From Planctomycetota bacterium (lineage in GTDB: Bacteria; Planctomycetota; MHYJ01; JACPTZ01), in contig JACPTZ010000059.1 in assembly GCA_016192525.1 (NCBI GenBank), positions 84,287 through 148,286 on the forward strand: 64,000 nucleotides of DNA, read 5' to 3'. Below, piece after piece: positions 37,258 to 46,478 of the stretch. Numbering within the stretch: position 1 is the stretch's first letter; each line of letters starts with the position of its first letter. Under the pieces are notes generated by a model, which worked only from the letters and a program-made list of their open reading frames with translations, did no database searches and had not been told where the DNA came from. Position numbers and translations under genes: made by a program.

Positions 37258-37336
37258 GTCCCTCCAGAGGGCGACCGCGCATCCTAGCAGCGGGCCGCGG
37301 GGGCGTCAAAGGGAAACCGCGGGCCCGGCATTTCCC

Positions 37337-37366
37337 TTGACCCTCCCCGCGGAGGCAGCCTATCAT
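37337..37366 (+). promoter_or_regulatory. sigma70-like promoter, possible leaderless transcript
   Basis: TTGACC-18-TATCAT ending 8 nt before ATG 37374. Confidence 0.5.
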
Positions 37367-37373
37367 CGGCCGC

Positions 37374-38150
37374 ATGATCGCCACCGAAAAGCACGAGTAC
37401 CTGAAGTCCTGCGAACTCTTCGCCGCGCTCTCCGACGACGTGATCGAGAAGATCGCCTCCCGCTGCGGCGTCCGCGAATGCCCCGCCGGGGAGCTGCTGT
37501 TCCACGAAGGGGACCACGGCGACACGATCTTCTTCATCGTCACCGGCAAGATCGAGATTTACAAGGGGGCGGACGACGCCCCCACCGTGATCGCCGTCCT
37601 CGAACCGCCCGACTTCTTCGGCGAAATGGCCGTTCTGAGCGAGGGGATCCGCACCACCTCCTGCCGCGCCAAGACGGCCGTCACGATGCTTTTCCTCAAG
37701 CAGAAGGCGATCCGCCTCCTCATCCAGACGATCCCGAACGTCGCCTTCGGCCTCTTCAAGGTCCTGATCCACCGCCTGCGCCAGACGAACGACTACCTGA
37801 TTGCGCTCCAGGAGAAGGAGCATGTTCGCGCCGTCCTTCACGTGATGACGGGGCCGCAGCAGGGGAAGTCGATCCGGATGATGCGGGACCGGCTGGAACT
37901 GGGCCGCTCGTCGGGGGCCGACCTTCCCGACCCGGCGCGCTGCAATCTCGAGGACCCGCAGCACAACATCTCGCGCCGACACGCCGAACTCACCTACAAG
38001 AACGGGCACTTCTTCCTGAAGGACCTCGAGTCGTCGGGGGGAACGGTCCTGAACGGGGAGCCGATCAACGGCTCGGTGGCCCTCCAGAACGGCGACACTT
38101 TCCGCCTCGGCGGCACCACGATCCGGTTCAACACCGCCGCGCCCGCGTGA
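37374..38150 (+). CDS. Cyclic-nucleotide-binding + FHA domain protein
   Basis: ELLFHEGDHGDTIFFIVTGKIEIYKG...PDFFGEMAVLSEG; FHA: LELGRSSGADL...HNISRRHAELTYKNGHFFLKDLESSGGTVLNGEPI. Confidence 0.88.
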   Translation: MIATEKHEYLKSCELFAALSDDVIEKIASRCGVRECPAGELLFHEGDHGDTIFFIVTGKIEIYKGADDAPTVIAVLEPPDFFGEMAVLSEGIRTTSCRAKTAVTMLFLKQKAIRLLIQTIPNVAFGLFKVLIHRLRQTNDYLIALQEKEHVRAVLHVMTGPQQGKSIRMMRDRLELGRSSGADLPDPARCNLEDPQHNISRRHAELTYKNGHFFLKDLESSGGTVLNGEPINGSVALQNGDTFRLGGTTIRFNTAAPA

Positions 38151-38167
38151 GCGTCGCGGAGCGGTCC

Positions 38168-38305
38168 GCCGACAGGGACGCCGACCCGCCCGGCGCGGGC
38201 GGGGACGCCCGCGCCACGGCGAGGGGATGTGCGGGGCAGGCGTCTCCGCCTGCCCGGCCCGACCGGCGCCGCGCCGGCGGGGACGCCCGCGCCACGCGCT
38301 CGCGG
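38168..38305. repeat. GGCGTCCCCGCC-type intergenic palindromes, two copies
   Basis: gcgggcggggacgcccgcgccacggc and gccggcggggacgcccgcgccacgc with ggggcaggcgtctccgcctgccc between. Confidence 0.75.
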
Positions 38306-38310
38306 ACGCC

Positions 38311-38418
38311 GTAGGGGCGGGGACCGACCGGTCCCTGGAACGAATGGGATCAAGCCGTGGGTACATGCCCGGAACGATGCGGGGTCCGAGAATGCGATGC
38401 CGAGGTCGGGACCCGTCC
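38311..38418. repeat. GTAGGGGCGGG...GAGGTCGGGACCCG element
   Basis: gtaggggcggggaccgaccggtccctgga ... gaggtcgggacccgtcc. Confidence 0.8.
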
Positions 38419-39604
38419 GGGGCGGCGAATCGGCGCCTTGGCGGGCCTGACCTTCGCGCTCGCCCTCCTCACCCCCGGCGCCTCCCCGCCCCTCGTCGCC
38501 GATCCCTTCGAGGCCGAGCCGACGATCCGCGTCTGCATCGGCCAGGGGGTCAGCTCCTTCGAACTCGAGATCGACGGTCCCTGGACGATCACGGAACTGG
38601 ACAAGCCGGCCGTCCTCGCCCGCGGGGCCCGCTTCGAGAAGGGGGAGGTGAAGGCGGTCAAGGATGCCCTCCAGTGCGGGAAGACGCCCGTCCGCGAGAA
38701 GAAGATCTCGGTCATCCCCGCCAAAGACGAACCGGTCCGGTTCAACGGGGCGAAATATCCGGGCCGGCTCGATGTGATCCGCCTCTCCACCGACCGGCTC
38801 CTCGTCGTGAACGCGGTCCCGATGGACCGTTACGTCGAGGGGGTGATCGGGAACGAGATCGGGAGTGGCTCGCGTCCGGCCGCGCTGGAGGCGCAGGCGG
38901 TGGCCAGCCGTACCTACGCCCTCGCCTGCATGGAGTCGGAGCGACAGTCGCGCAAGCGGCAGTACTACGACGTCTTCAACGACACCCGCTCCCAGGTCTA
39001 TCGGGGTGTCGCCGGAGTCGATGCCGGGGTTCGGAAGGCGGTGGCCGCCACTCGGGGTCAAGCGCTGACCTGGAAGGGAAAGGTCTTCACGACGTTCTTC
39101 CACTCCACCTGTGGCGGGCAGACGGAACCCGGGAAGGACATCTTCGGCGACGACTGTCCCGCCCTCGCCGGCGGTCCTGACCCGTGGTGCGAGAAGGCGG
39201 CGCTCAACGACTGGGACTTCAAAGTGAAGGCGGAGACGCTGCGCAAGACGCTCGCGGCCGAGACGGGGGAGGAGGTCGGCGCGATCACCGCCATCATCGT
39301 GGACGAAGCCCGTCCCAGCGGTCGCGTGATCCGTCTCAAGATCTCGCACACGAAGAAGCCGGAGAAGCCGCTCAAGGTGCGCGCGGTGGACCTCCGCGAT
39401 GCGCTGGGCCCGGACGACCTGAAGAGCATCTGGTTCACGGTCGAGAAGAAGGGCGACGACTGGGTTTTCCACGGCCACGGCTGGGGCCACGGGGTGGGGA
39501 TGTGTCAGGAGGGGGCGAAGCGGATGGCGTCGAAGGGGAAGACGTGCGCGGAGATCCTGCGGCAGTACTATCCGGGGGGGCAGGTGAAGGCGCTCTGGAA
39601 GTGA
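38357..39604 (+). CDS. SpoIID/LytB domain protein
   Basis: VPMDRYVEGVIGNEIGSGSRPAALEAQAVASRTYAL; HSTCGGQTE; HGHGWGHGVGMCQEGAKRMA; start uncertain because the N-terminus overlaps a repeat. Confidence 0.82.
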   Translation: MGTCPERCGVRECDAEVGTRPGRRIGALAGLTFALALLTPGASPPLVADPFEAEPTIRVCIGQGVSSFELEIDGPWTITELDKPAVLARGARFEKGEVKAVKDALQCGKTPVREKKISVIPAKDEPVRFNGAKYPGRLDVIRLSTDRLLVVNAVPMDRYVEGVIGNEIGSGSRPAALEAQAVASRTYALACMESERQSRKRQYYDVFNDTRSQVYRGVAGVDAGVRKAVAATRGQALTWKGKVFTTFFHSTCGGQTEPGKDIFGDDCPALAGGPDPWCEKAALNDWDFKVKAETLRKTLAAETGEEVGAITAIIVDEARPSGRVIRLKISHTKKPEKPLKVRAVDLRDALGPDDLKSIWFTVEKKGDDWVFHGHGWGHGVGMCQEGAKRMASKGKTCAEILRQYYPGGQVKALWK

Positions 39605-41625
39605 ACCGGGTCTCGTCGCGCGAGGCGCACGGCATGCCGCAGGGCTCATCCTCAAGAACGACTCGCCGAAAGACGGTGATCGTCTTGGCCTCCAGCCTGC
39701 TGGCCGTGGGGCTGTTCGTCATCCTTCGCGAGCCGGACGACTGGCGAAATCGCAACTTCGCTGCACCCCCGCCGGAGGCGGTCCTCGTCTCCCGGAACTC
39801 CAGAATCACACTGGCGAACATCCTCGGCGACCGTCGATGGCGCCACGCCGGCTCATCTGGGCACCTGGCCTTCAGTCCTGACGCCCGGCGGGCGCTCTCC
39901 GGTGGGGCGGACATCAAGCTGTGGGAAACGTCCACCGGCCGCGAAATCAGATCGTGGGATTGGCCGACCCCTGGATACACCGTTGCCCTGGGTTTCGCCC
40001 GTGCGGGGTCGGAGGTCGTCGCCTCGGACGGGCGGGAGTTTTTTGTCTGGGACGCCGACACGGGGCGCCTCCTCCGCACGTGGAAGGGGAAAGACGACCG
40101 GATGCTTCGCATCGCTCTCTCGGGCGATGGAACGAGGGCCCTGTCCGGGACCGGTACCGTGATTCGATTCTGGGACATCTTGCGCGGTGTGGAGATCGCG
40201 CCATGGGAGTCGAACACGAAATGGGTCAAGTCGCTTGCCCTGACCGCGGATGGAAAGCGGGCGCTCGTCGGGAGTGAGCGATTCGGGGATTACGGAAAGG
40301 ACTCCTCGGGCACACTGGATCTGTGGGACGCGGAGAGGGGTGTCCTCCTGGCTGAGTGGGAGGGGAAGGCATCGGACACCGCCTTCGTTGAGTTCTCTCC
40401 GGACGGCCGCCGCGCCGTTTCCGGGAGCCGCTTCACGGCGGACGTCAGTTCCTGGGATGTGACAACCGGCGCCACGCTCGCGTCATGGCATGCCTGCGAA
40501 GGCCAGCTTCAATCCCTCACGATCAGCTCCGACGGGGCACGGGCGCTTTCAGGCGGCCCGGACGGCCTCCTGCGGCTCTGGGACGTCTCGATCGGAAGAC
40601 TGATTAGTGCGTGGCAGGCGCACGGGGGTCCGGTCACGGGAGTCGCCTTTGAGGCGCAGAGTCGACATCTTCTCTCCGCAGGCTACGACAATGTCCTCCG
40701 GATGTGGCCCGCCGACGGAACGCCCGAGGAGGGACACCCTTCGGGTGTTGGTGCGCTCGCCGTCGATCTTCAGCGTGGGCGTCTTCTTTCAGGTTCGCAT
40801 GACGGGACCCTGATCCTCTGGGACACGGCCGCGGGACGGGAGCTTCTCCACTGGGAGGCGCATCGGGGCGGGGTGACCTCGGCCCAGTTCTTGCCGGAAC
40901 GCGCCTCCGCGATTACGGCCTCATCGGATGGGACGCTCAAGGTCTGGGACTTTGACACGGATCGGGACCCCGCCACGTGGGAATCCGGAGATCGCCTGTT
41001 CTACTCCCTCGCCGTCAGCCCCAGCGGGACGTCCGTCGTCACCGCCACATTCCTGCCGGACCACCCGGACCGGCGCGACTGTGAGACCGCCGCGCTCGGC
41101 ACGGCCACGATTGATTTCTGGTCTGCGGAACGCGGGATCAAGACCGCCACGTGGTTCAGCGATCGCGAGAGCCTGGTCACCGCGGTACTCTTCAACCCGG
41201 ACGGAACCCGCGTCCTCTCGACGGACACCGGAGGATACTCCCTCTGGGAGGCGGCCACCGGCAAGAGGCTGGCCTCCTGGAATGCGAGTCAGGGCGCCTT
41301 CGGCAGCGCCGTCTTTCTTCCCGACGGGGTGCGCGTTCTCGGCGTAGACTGTCCCCACGGGCTCCGTCTCCGGGACTCCACAACGGGGGAGGTGCTTGCT
41401 TCCTGGGCCGGGACCCGGGAGGTCCGCGACCTGGCGCTCCTCGACGACGGGACCACGCTCGTGACCGTCGGATCCGATCGGACGCTTCGGCTCTGGGACA
41501 TTGAGACGGGGCGTGAGATCGACCGGATCAGGCTCCTGAGTCCGGCCTCCTGCATCGCCGTCCTTGGAGATACGGTCTTCACCGGAAACGACGACACCAC
41601 CATCTCGGTTTACAAGATCCGATAA
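39601..41625 (+). CDS. WD40-repeat protein, membrane-anchored
   Basis: Many LWD/FWD-terminated repeats; N-terminal TM VIVLASSLLAVGLFVIL; GTG 39601 or ATG 39634. Confidence 0.8.
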   Translation: MNRVSSREAHGMPQGSSSRTTRRKTVIVLASSLLAVGLFVILREPDDWRNRNFAAPPPEAVLVSRNSRITLANILGDRRWRHAGSSGHLAFSPDARRALSGGADIKLWETSTGREIRSWDWPTPGYTVALGFARAGSEVVASDGREFFVWDADTGRLLRTWKGKDDRMLRIALSGDGTRALSGTGTVIRFWDILRGVEIAPWESNTKWVKSLALTADGKRALVGSERFGDYGKDSSGTLDLWDAERGVLLAEWEGKASDTAFVEFSPDGRRAVSGSRFTADVSSWDVTTGATLASWHACEGQLQSLTISSDGARALSGGPDGLLRLWDVSIGRLISAWQAHGGPVTGVAFEAQSRHLLSAGYDNVLRMWPADGTPEEGHPSGVGALAVDLQRGRLLSGSHDGTLILWDTAAGRELLHWEAHRGGVTSAQFLPERASAITASSDGTLKVWDFDTDRDPATWESGDRLFYSLAVSPSGTSVVTATFLPDHPDRRDCETAALGTATIDFWSAERGIKTATWFSDRESLVTAVLFNPDGTRVLSTDTGGYSLWEAATGKRLASWNASQGAFGSAVFLPDGVRVLGVDCPHGLRLRDSTTGEVLASWAGTREVRDLALLDDGTTLVTVGSDRTLRLWDIETGREIDRIRLLSPASCIAVLGDTVFTGNDDTTISVYKIR

Positions 41626-41650
41626 GTCAGAGCCGGAGACGGTTCGCGAC

Positions 41651-41866
41651 ATGCCCTTCTCCGACGGGAAGGCGATCTCCCGCTTCGCCCTCTCCGCCAC
41701 GCATCGCACCTGGGGTGACGTGCGCGACTCAACGATCTACTTCCACAAACTCGGGAAGTTTTGCTTCATGGTAGAGGTCTCTCGCTCGCGGGCCCTCCCC
41801 GAGGGTGTGGACCGGGAGGTCGACTTCCTCTTGTCCCACCTTCGGTTCACGCCGGTCCGGGACTGA
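41651..41866 (+). CDS. Small hypothetical protein
   Basis: Short ORF after the WD40 gene. Confidence 0.35.
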   Translation: MPFSDGKAISRFALSATHRTWGDVRDSTIYFHKLGKFCFMVEVSRSRALPEGVDREVDFLLSHLRFTPVRD

Positions 41867-41880
41867 GCGGGAAGAGGCCA

Positions 41881-41946
41881 TTGACATCACACGGCGGCAT
41901 GTTGTATGCTTGTGAACTGTTGGAAGAGCACACTCACAAGGCGTAC
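41881..41946 (+). promoter_or_regulatory. vapBC promoter with inverted-repeat operator
   Basis: TTGACA-18-TATGCT; arms GTATGCTTGTGA (41904-41915) and TCACAAGGCGTAC (41934-41946). Confidence 0.6.
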
Positions 41947-41963
41947 GATTGAGGAGTCGAAGT

Positions 41964-42215
41964 ATGCGTACCACCCTCGTTCTCGATGATGCCGTCATGG
42001 TCCGCGTCATGCGACAGACCGGCGAGACCAAGAAGGCGCGGGCCGTGGGGAAGGCACTGGAGGAGTACCTCGCGTGGAAGGGGCGCGAGGCCGCGGCGGC
42101 GATGCTGGGGACGTTCCATTTCGACCTGACGTGGAAACAGATGAAGGCGCAGGAGCGGGCCGCGATGCGACGAAAGGAGCGCCTGTGGAATCGGATCCGG
42201 CGGGGCAGGTCCTGA
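41964..42215 (+). CDS. vapB: VapB-type antitoxin
   Basis: MRTTLVLDDAVMVRVMRQTGETKKARAVGKALEEYL; overlaps the PIN gene. Confidence 0.78.
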   Translation: MRTTLVLDDAVMVRVMRQTGETKKARAVGKALEEYLAWKGREAAAAMLGTFHFDLTWKQMKAQERAAMRRKERLWNRIRRGRS

Positions 42216-42595
42216 TCGAGACGTCGGCCTTGATCGACGCCATGCGGGGAAGCCCCAGCGACCTCCGTGATTCCGTTCACGAATTGATCGTCTCCGGGCA
42301 AGGTTGCATCACCGGCGCCGTGATGGCGGAGATGATCGCCGGCATGAGGCCGCCGGAAGAGGCTCGACTCCGGAGATTCCTCGCGGCCCTTCCGCTCCTG
42401 TCCGACCCCTCTGATGTCTGGGAGCGGGCTGGGGAATTGTGCTACGGACTGCGTCGTCGCGGACGAACCTTGGGCCTTCCGGACGCGCTCATTGCCGCGG
42501 TGGCGTTGGCGCACGATGTTCCCCTGCTAACCCTCGATTCCGACTTCGCGGATATTCCGAGATTGCGCCTCTGGCGACCATCGATCAATTCGTGA
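42185..42595 (+). CDS. vapC: VapC-type PIN-domain toxin
   Basis: VLIETSALIDAM...GLPDALIAAVALAHDVPLLTLDSDF; GTG start overlapping vapB. Confidence 0.8.
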   Translation: MESDPAGQVLIETSALIDAMRGSPSDLRDSVHELIVSGQGCITGAVMAEMIAGMRPPEEARLRRFLAALPLLSDPSDVWERAGELCYGLRRRGRTLGLPDALIAAVALAHDVPLLTLDSDFADIPRLRLWRPSINS

Positions 42596-42684
42596 TGTGC
42601 CCCAATACTCCGCGCCCTCGCTCGTATCACCCCACGTCCGCGAGTCCGCAACCTGAGCCGGTCCCCCGGGTTTAACCCCTCGTG

Positions 42685-43260
42685 ATGCGCTCCGCCCCGC
42701 TCCTCGAACGGTCCGACGCCGACCTCCTCATCGCCCACCGCGAGGGGGATCCGGCCGCCTTCCGCATCCTCTACGAGCGGTACGCCGACCGGGTCTTCGC
42801 CACCTGCGCCCGGGTGATCGGCGACCCCCACGAGGCGGCCGACGCGGTCCAGGAGATCTTCATCACCATCCACCGCGAGGGGGCCACCTACCGGGGCGAG
42901 GCGGCCGTGGGGACCTGGTTTTTCCGGATCGCCACGAACGCCGCGATCGACCGCGCCCGGGCGCTCGACCGTCGCCGCGGTACCCCGCTCCCCGACGAGG
43001 ACGCCGCGGATTCCCCCCGCCTCGGGGCGGGGATCGAGGCGCCCGAGATGCTCGTGGCCAAGGCGGAACTCCGCGGTCTCGTCCAACAGGCGATCGGCAA
43101 ACTCTCGCCCAAGCTGCGCGCCATCGTCATTCTTCGCTACATCGAGGGCTTCTCGTACGAAGAGATCGCCCAGATCCTCGACACCTCCCTCGGGACGGTC
43201 AAGTCCCGCCTCTGCCGCGCCCATGAGGCGCTGGCCGGGTCGCTCGGGCCGATGGTGTAA
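42685..43260 (+). CDS. ECF-type RNA polymerase sigma factor
   Basis: FRILYERYADRVFATCARVIGDPHEAADAVQEIFI; LRYIEGFSYEEIAQILDTSLGTVKSRLCRAHEAL. Confidence 0.92.
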   Translation: MRSAPLLERSDADLLIAHREGDPAAFRILYERYADRVFATCARVIGDPHEAADAVQEIFITIHREGATYRGEAAVGTWFFRIATNAAIDRARALDRRRGTPLPDEDAADSPRLGAGIEAPEMLVAKAELRGLVQQAIGKLSPKLRAIVILRYIEGFSYEEIAQILDTSLGTVKSRLCRAHEALAGSLGPMV

Positions 43261-43367
43261 TCCCACGGAACATTTCTCCCCCCCCATCCGTCAAAAGGCC
43301 GTACGTCGCCGAGCGCGCGCGGACTGGAAAGTCTGCGCCCCCGCTCGGAGGCCACGAGGATCGGGCC

Positions 43368-43895
43368 ATGGACAAGCCGATGGACTGCGCGGGGGTGCGG
43401 GAAGTCATTCCGCTGTATGTGGATGAGGCGTGCGAGCCGACCGTGGCCGATGCCGTTCGCGCCCACCTCGCCGGCTGCGTCGAGTGCTCCGAGGCCGCGA
43501 AGAAGGCCGTCGCCCTCCGCGGACTCCTCCAGCGGCAGCCTCCGCTTCACGCCCCGGATGCGCTGTGGGCCGCGATTTCGGATCGGGTGGCGGCCTCCCC
43601 GTCCCAGCACGGGCGGCCGGCGGCCCGGGCCAACCTGTTCCGGGCCCTGTGGAAGCCGAAGATCCTCGCCCTCGCGGCGGCCACCCTCCTCGGCGTCGGG
43701 CTTGGATACTCCGTCGGCCAGCCCCGCGAGAGCGCGGCGACGGTGACTCCGAGGCCGCTCCAGGTGGTCGATGTGCCGTCCCCCGAGGGGCTCGAGGTCG
43801 CCTTCCTCCTCGCCGAACACGGCCGCACGGGCGATGCCCCGGCCTTCTCCACCCATCCCGCCGTCTTCACCGGAAACAACCCCTCCGACCACTAG
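43368..43895 (+). CDS. Anti-sigma factor with zinc-finger (zf-HC2-like)
   Basis: CAGVREVIPLYVDEACEPTVADAVRAHLAGCVEC; one TM. Confidence 0.8.
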   Translation: MDKPMDCAGVREVIPLYVDEACEPTVADAVRAHLAGCVECSEAAKKAVALRGLLQRQPPLHAPDALWAAISDRVAASPSQHGRPAARANLFRALWKPKILALAAATLLGVGLGYSVGQPRESAATVTPRPLQVVDVPSPEGLEVAFLLAEHGRTGDAPAFSTHPAVFTGNNPSDH

Positions 43896-43907
43896 CGGAC
43901 CTCTCCG

Positions 43908-45167
43908 ATGCGACGCCTCCTCATCATCCTCGTTTCCGCGATCACCGCCGTCGGCGCCCTCACCGCCGGCGCGGCCGTGCTCGCGGAACGGTGGGAGGCC
44001 GCCCGCAGCCGCGAACTCCTCCAGCGGCTCACCGATCAGGAGGGGCGTCACTCGTACCTCGGCGTGGCCCGGCTCTCCTTCCACTCCGGGGAGCACCAGG
44101 CCGAGATGAGACTCCGTCTGGCCGGTCGCGGAGTGGAGCGGGCGATGGAGGTCCTGGAGCATCACCACTCCGGAGGGGAGGGCGGACATCGCGAACACGA
44201 CGGTCGCCGCGGGTCGCGCGAGCCGGGTCAGGGGAACGCGGAGGTCTGTCCCCCCGGACCGGCCCAGGCGGGTACACCGGTGCCGCCCTCAGACAGTCCG
44301 TCGGCGGCGCCGGCCGGGGAACGCGGGTCCCGCTTCGGATCGCGCGAGGGGCGCGGGGGCGGCGGTCCCTTCCGCCGCTTCGGGGCCGACTTCCTCGCCT
44401 GGCAGCACCGGATCCACGACATCGATCTCCTCTTCCAGAACTATGAGGTACGCCGCGACGGCCGCGAATCGGTGGCGGGACGCCTGGCCGAGCGCGTCAT
44501 CGTGAAGCCGCTCCGGCCCGGTCGCCCCAGCCGCACGATGTGGATCGATCCGGAGAGCGGGTTCCTCCTCGCGGCCGAGACGGTCATGCCGGAGGACGGA
44601 TCGACGGCCACCTTCCGGTTCGACGAGCTGGAGTTTCAGCCCGAGTTTCCGCCCGGGACGTTCGAGACCGACCCGAAGCCGGAGGCGGTCGACGCCCCGT
44701 CGGAGGCCGCTCCGAAACAGAAGTCGCCCGCGGGGGGATTCAGCCTCTTCTCCGGCTTCGCCCGGACGAACACCAATCTCGAGACGGCGCGCGCCGAGCT
44801 GAAGTTCCCCGTCCTCCTCCCGCAGTCTCTCCCCGCCGGCTTCGCGCCGGACGAAACGGCCGTGCTCCGGCTCGGCGATGCCTCGGCGCTGCACCTCGTC
44901 TACACCGACGGCCTCGCCACGCTCTCGCTCTTCGAGTACGATCTGAAGCAGATCCCCTGGCTCGGGCTCTTCAAGTGGCGGGGGAAGGGGAAGCCCGGGG
45001 AGGTCGCCCCGACGGCTCCGGTCGCGCCGGGGGAACCGGTGGTGCGCCGGTTCCGGATGGGCCCGGTGGCGGTGCTGCAGTACGAGCAGGCGGGGACAAA
45101 CGTGGCGCTGATCGGATCGATCCCGTCGGAGGAGATGGTGGCGATGCTGGGGACGCTGAAGGAGTGA
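43908..45167 (+). CDS. RseB/MucB-like sigma-factor regulatory protein
   Basis: Signal/TM N-terminus; ERVIVKPLRPGRPSRTMWIDPESGFLLAAETVMPEDG; C-terminal ALHLVYTDGLATLSLFEYD. Confidence 0.7.
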   Translation: MRRLLIILVSAITAVGALTAGAAVLAERWEAARSRELLQRLTDQEGRHSYLGVARLSFHSGEHQAEMRLRLAGRGVERAMEVLEHHHSGGEGGHREHDGRRGSREPGQGNAEVCPPGPAQAGTPVPPSDSPSAAPAGERGSRFGSREGRGGGGPFRRFGADFLAWQHRIHDIDLLFQNYEVRRDGRESVAGRLAERVIVKPLRPGRPSRTMWIDPESGFLLAAETVMPEDGSTATFRFDELEFQPEFPPGTFETDPKPEAVDAPSEAAPKQKSPAGGFSLFSGFARTNTNLETARAELKFPVLLPQSLPAGFAPDETAVLRLGDASALHLVYTDGLATLSLFEYDLKQIPWLGLFKWRGKGKPGEVAPTAPVAPGEPVVRRFRMGPVAVLQYEQAGTNVALIGSIPSEEMVAMLGTLKE

Positions 45168-45238
45168 CGGTGTAAGAGAGTAAGGGGGCACCTTAGAAAT
45201 CCCGAATTCTCAGTTCCCAATTCACAGGAGGCCGGACC

Positions 45239-46363
45239 ATGAGGACGTGGATGAAGAAGGTAGCGGTAGCGGCGGTGATGACGGTGCTGGTCGCCGGCGG
45301 CGCGTGGGCTCAGGACAACGGCGGGGGCACGCCGCCTCCGGAGGGCGGCGGGGAGCAGCCGCCGGTCGCGAATCCTCCCCCCCCGGCGGGCGGAGACCCG
45401 ATGTCGGATTTCATGGTGAACGCCCTCAAGGAGCGTCTCGGCCTGAGCGACGAGCAGACCGAACAGGTCCGCGGCTTCCTGAAGGAGGCCGGCGACCAGA
45501 TGTCTGCCATCCGGAAGACGCAGGAGGAGAGGATCGGCGGCATCCTCACCGACGAGCAGAAGCCGAAATTCGAGGAGGTCAAGAACATGCTGCAGGGCGG
45601 ACGCCGCATGATGGGCGGCGGCCCGGGCGGCGAGCGCGGCGGCCGCGGCGGCGGGGGACCCTTCGGGATGGGACGCTTCTTCGAGCAGGCGGTCGAGGAC
45701 CTGAAGAACGAAGTCGGACTCTCCGAGGAGCAGGCCACCCAGGCCAAGGCCGTTTTCGACGAGGCGCAGCAGAGCGGTCAGAAGATGTTCGAGGAGATGC
45801 GCGGCCAGGGCTTCGGCGGATTCGACTTCAACAAGATCCGCGAGACCTTCGAGTCGCAGTGGAACGACGTCAAGACCAAGCTCAACGGCATTCTCACCGA
45901 CGAGCAGAAGCCGAAGTTCGAGTCCTACGCGAAGTCGCGCGAGGAGATGATCAACGGCTTCATGTCCCGCTTCGGAATGGGGGGACGCCGCGGTGGCGAG
46001 GGCGGAGGCGGGGAGGGCGGCGGGGGGCGGAATCCGGAGGAGCGGATCCAGCGTCGCGCGCAGCGGGCCCTCGAGGCGCTCGCCCTCGACTCCGAGGAGG
46101 AGCAGGTGGTGGAGCCGATCCTGAAGCAGATCCTCGAGGCCCAGGTGGCGCTCGAACAGAAGAACCGCGAGAACGGCGAGGCCATCCAGAACGCCCTCAA
46201 GGACGAGGACCTGACCTCCGAGGGGATCGGACCCGCGGTCGAGAAGGCTCGGGTGGAGCGGGACGAGCTGGAGAAGAAGATCGCCGGACTCCAGCCGCAA
46301 CTTCGGGAACTCCTGACCCCCAAGCAGGAAGCCGCGATGGTGGCGCAGGGGATTCTGAGGTAA
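45239..46363 (+). CDS. Spy/CpxP-like (LTXXQ-type) periplasmic protein
   Basis: Signal peptide; ERLGLSDEQTEQVRGFLKE, NEVGLSEEQATQAKAVFDE, EILTDEQKPKF-type repeats. Confidence 0.6.
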   Translation: MRTWMKKVAVAAVMTVLVAGGAWAQDNGGGTPPPEGGGEQPPVANPPPPAGGDPMSDFMVNALKERLGLSDEQTEQVRGFLKEAGDQMSAIRKTQEERIGGILTDEQKPKFEEVKNMLQGGRRMMGGGPGGERGGRGGGGPFGMGRFFEQAVEDLKNEVGLSEEQATQAKAVFDEAQQSGQKMFEEMRGQGFGGFDFNKIRETFESQWNDVKTKLNGILTDEQKPKFESYAKSREEMINGFMSRFGMGGRRGGEGGGGEGGGGRNPEERIQRRAQRALEALALDSEEEQVVEPILKQILEAQVALEQKNRENGEAIQNALKDEDLTSEGIGPAVEKARVERDELEKKIAGLQPQLRELLTPKQEAAMVAQGILR

Positions 46364-46400
46364 CGGAGTCACGGAGTAACGGAATAACAGAGTAAAACAG
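46361..46400 (+). repeat. GGAGTAACG short tandem repeat
   Basis: taacggagtcacggagtaacggaataacagagtaaaacag. Confidence 0.7.
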
Positions 46401-46478
46401 TGAGGTAAGGCCATTCTCTCGAAACCCCCTCTCTCCCGCTCCGCGCGGGGGAGAGGGGGAGGCGAACAGGTACCCCCC

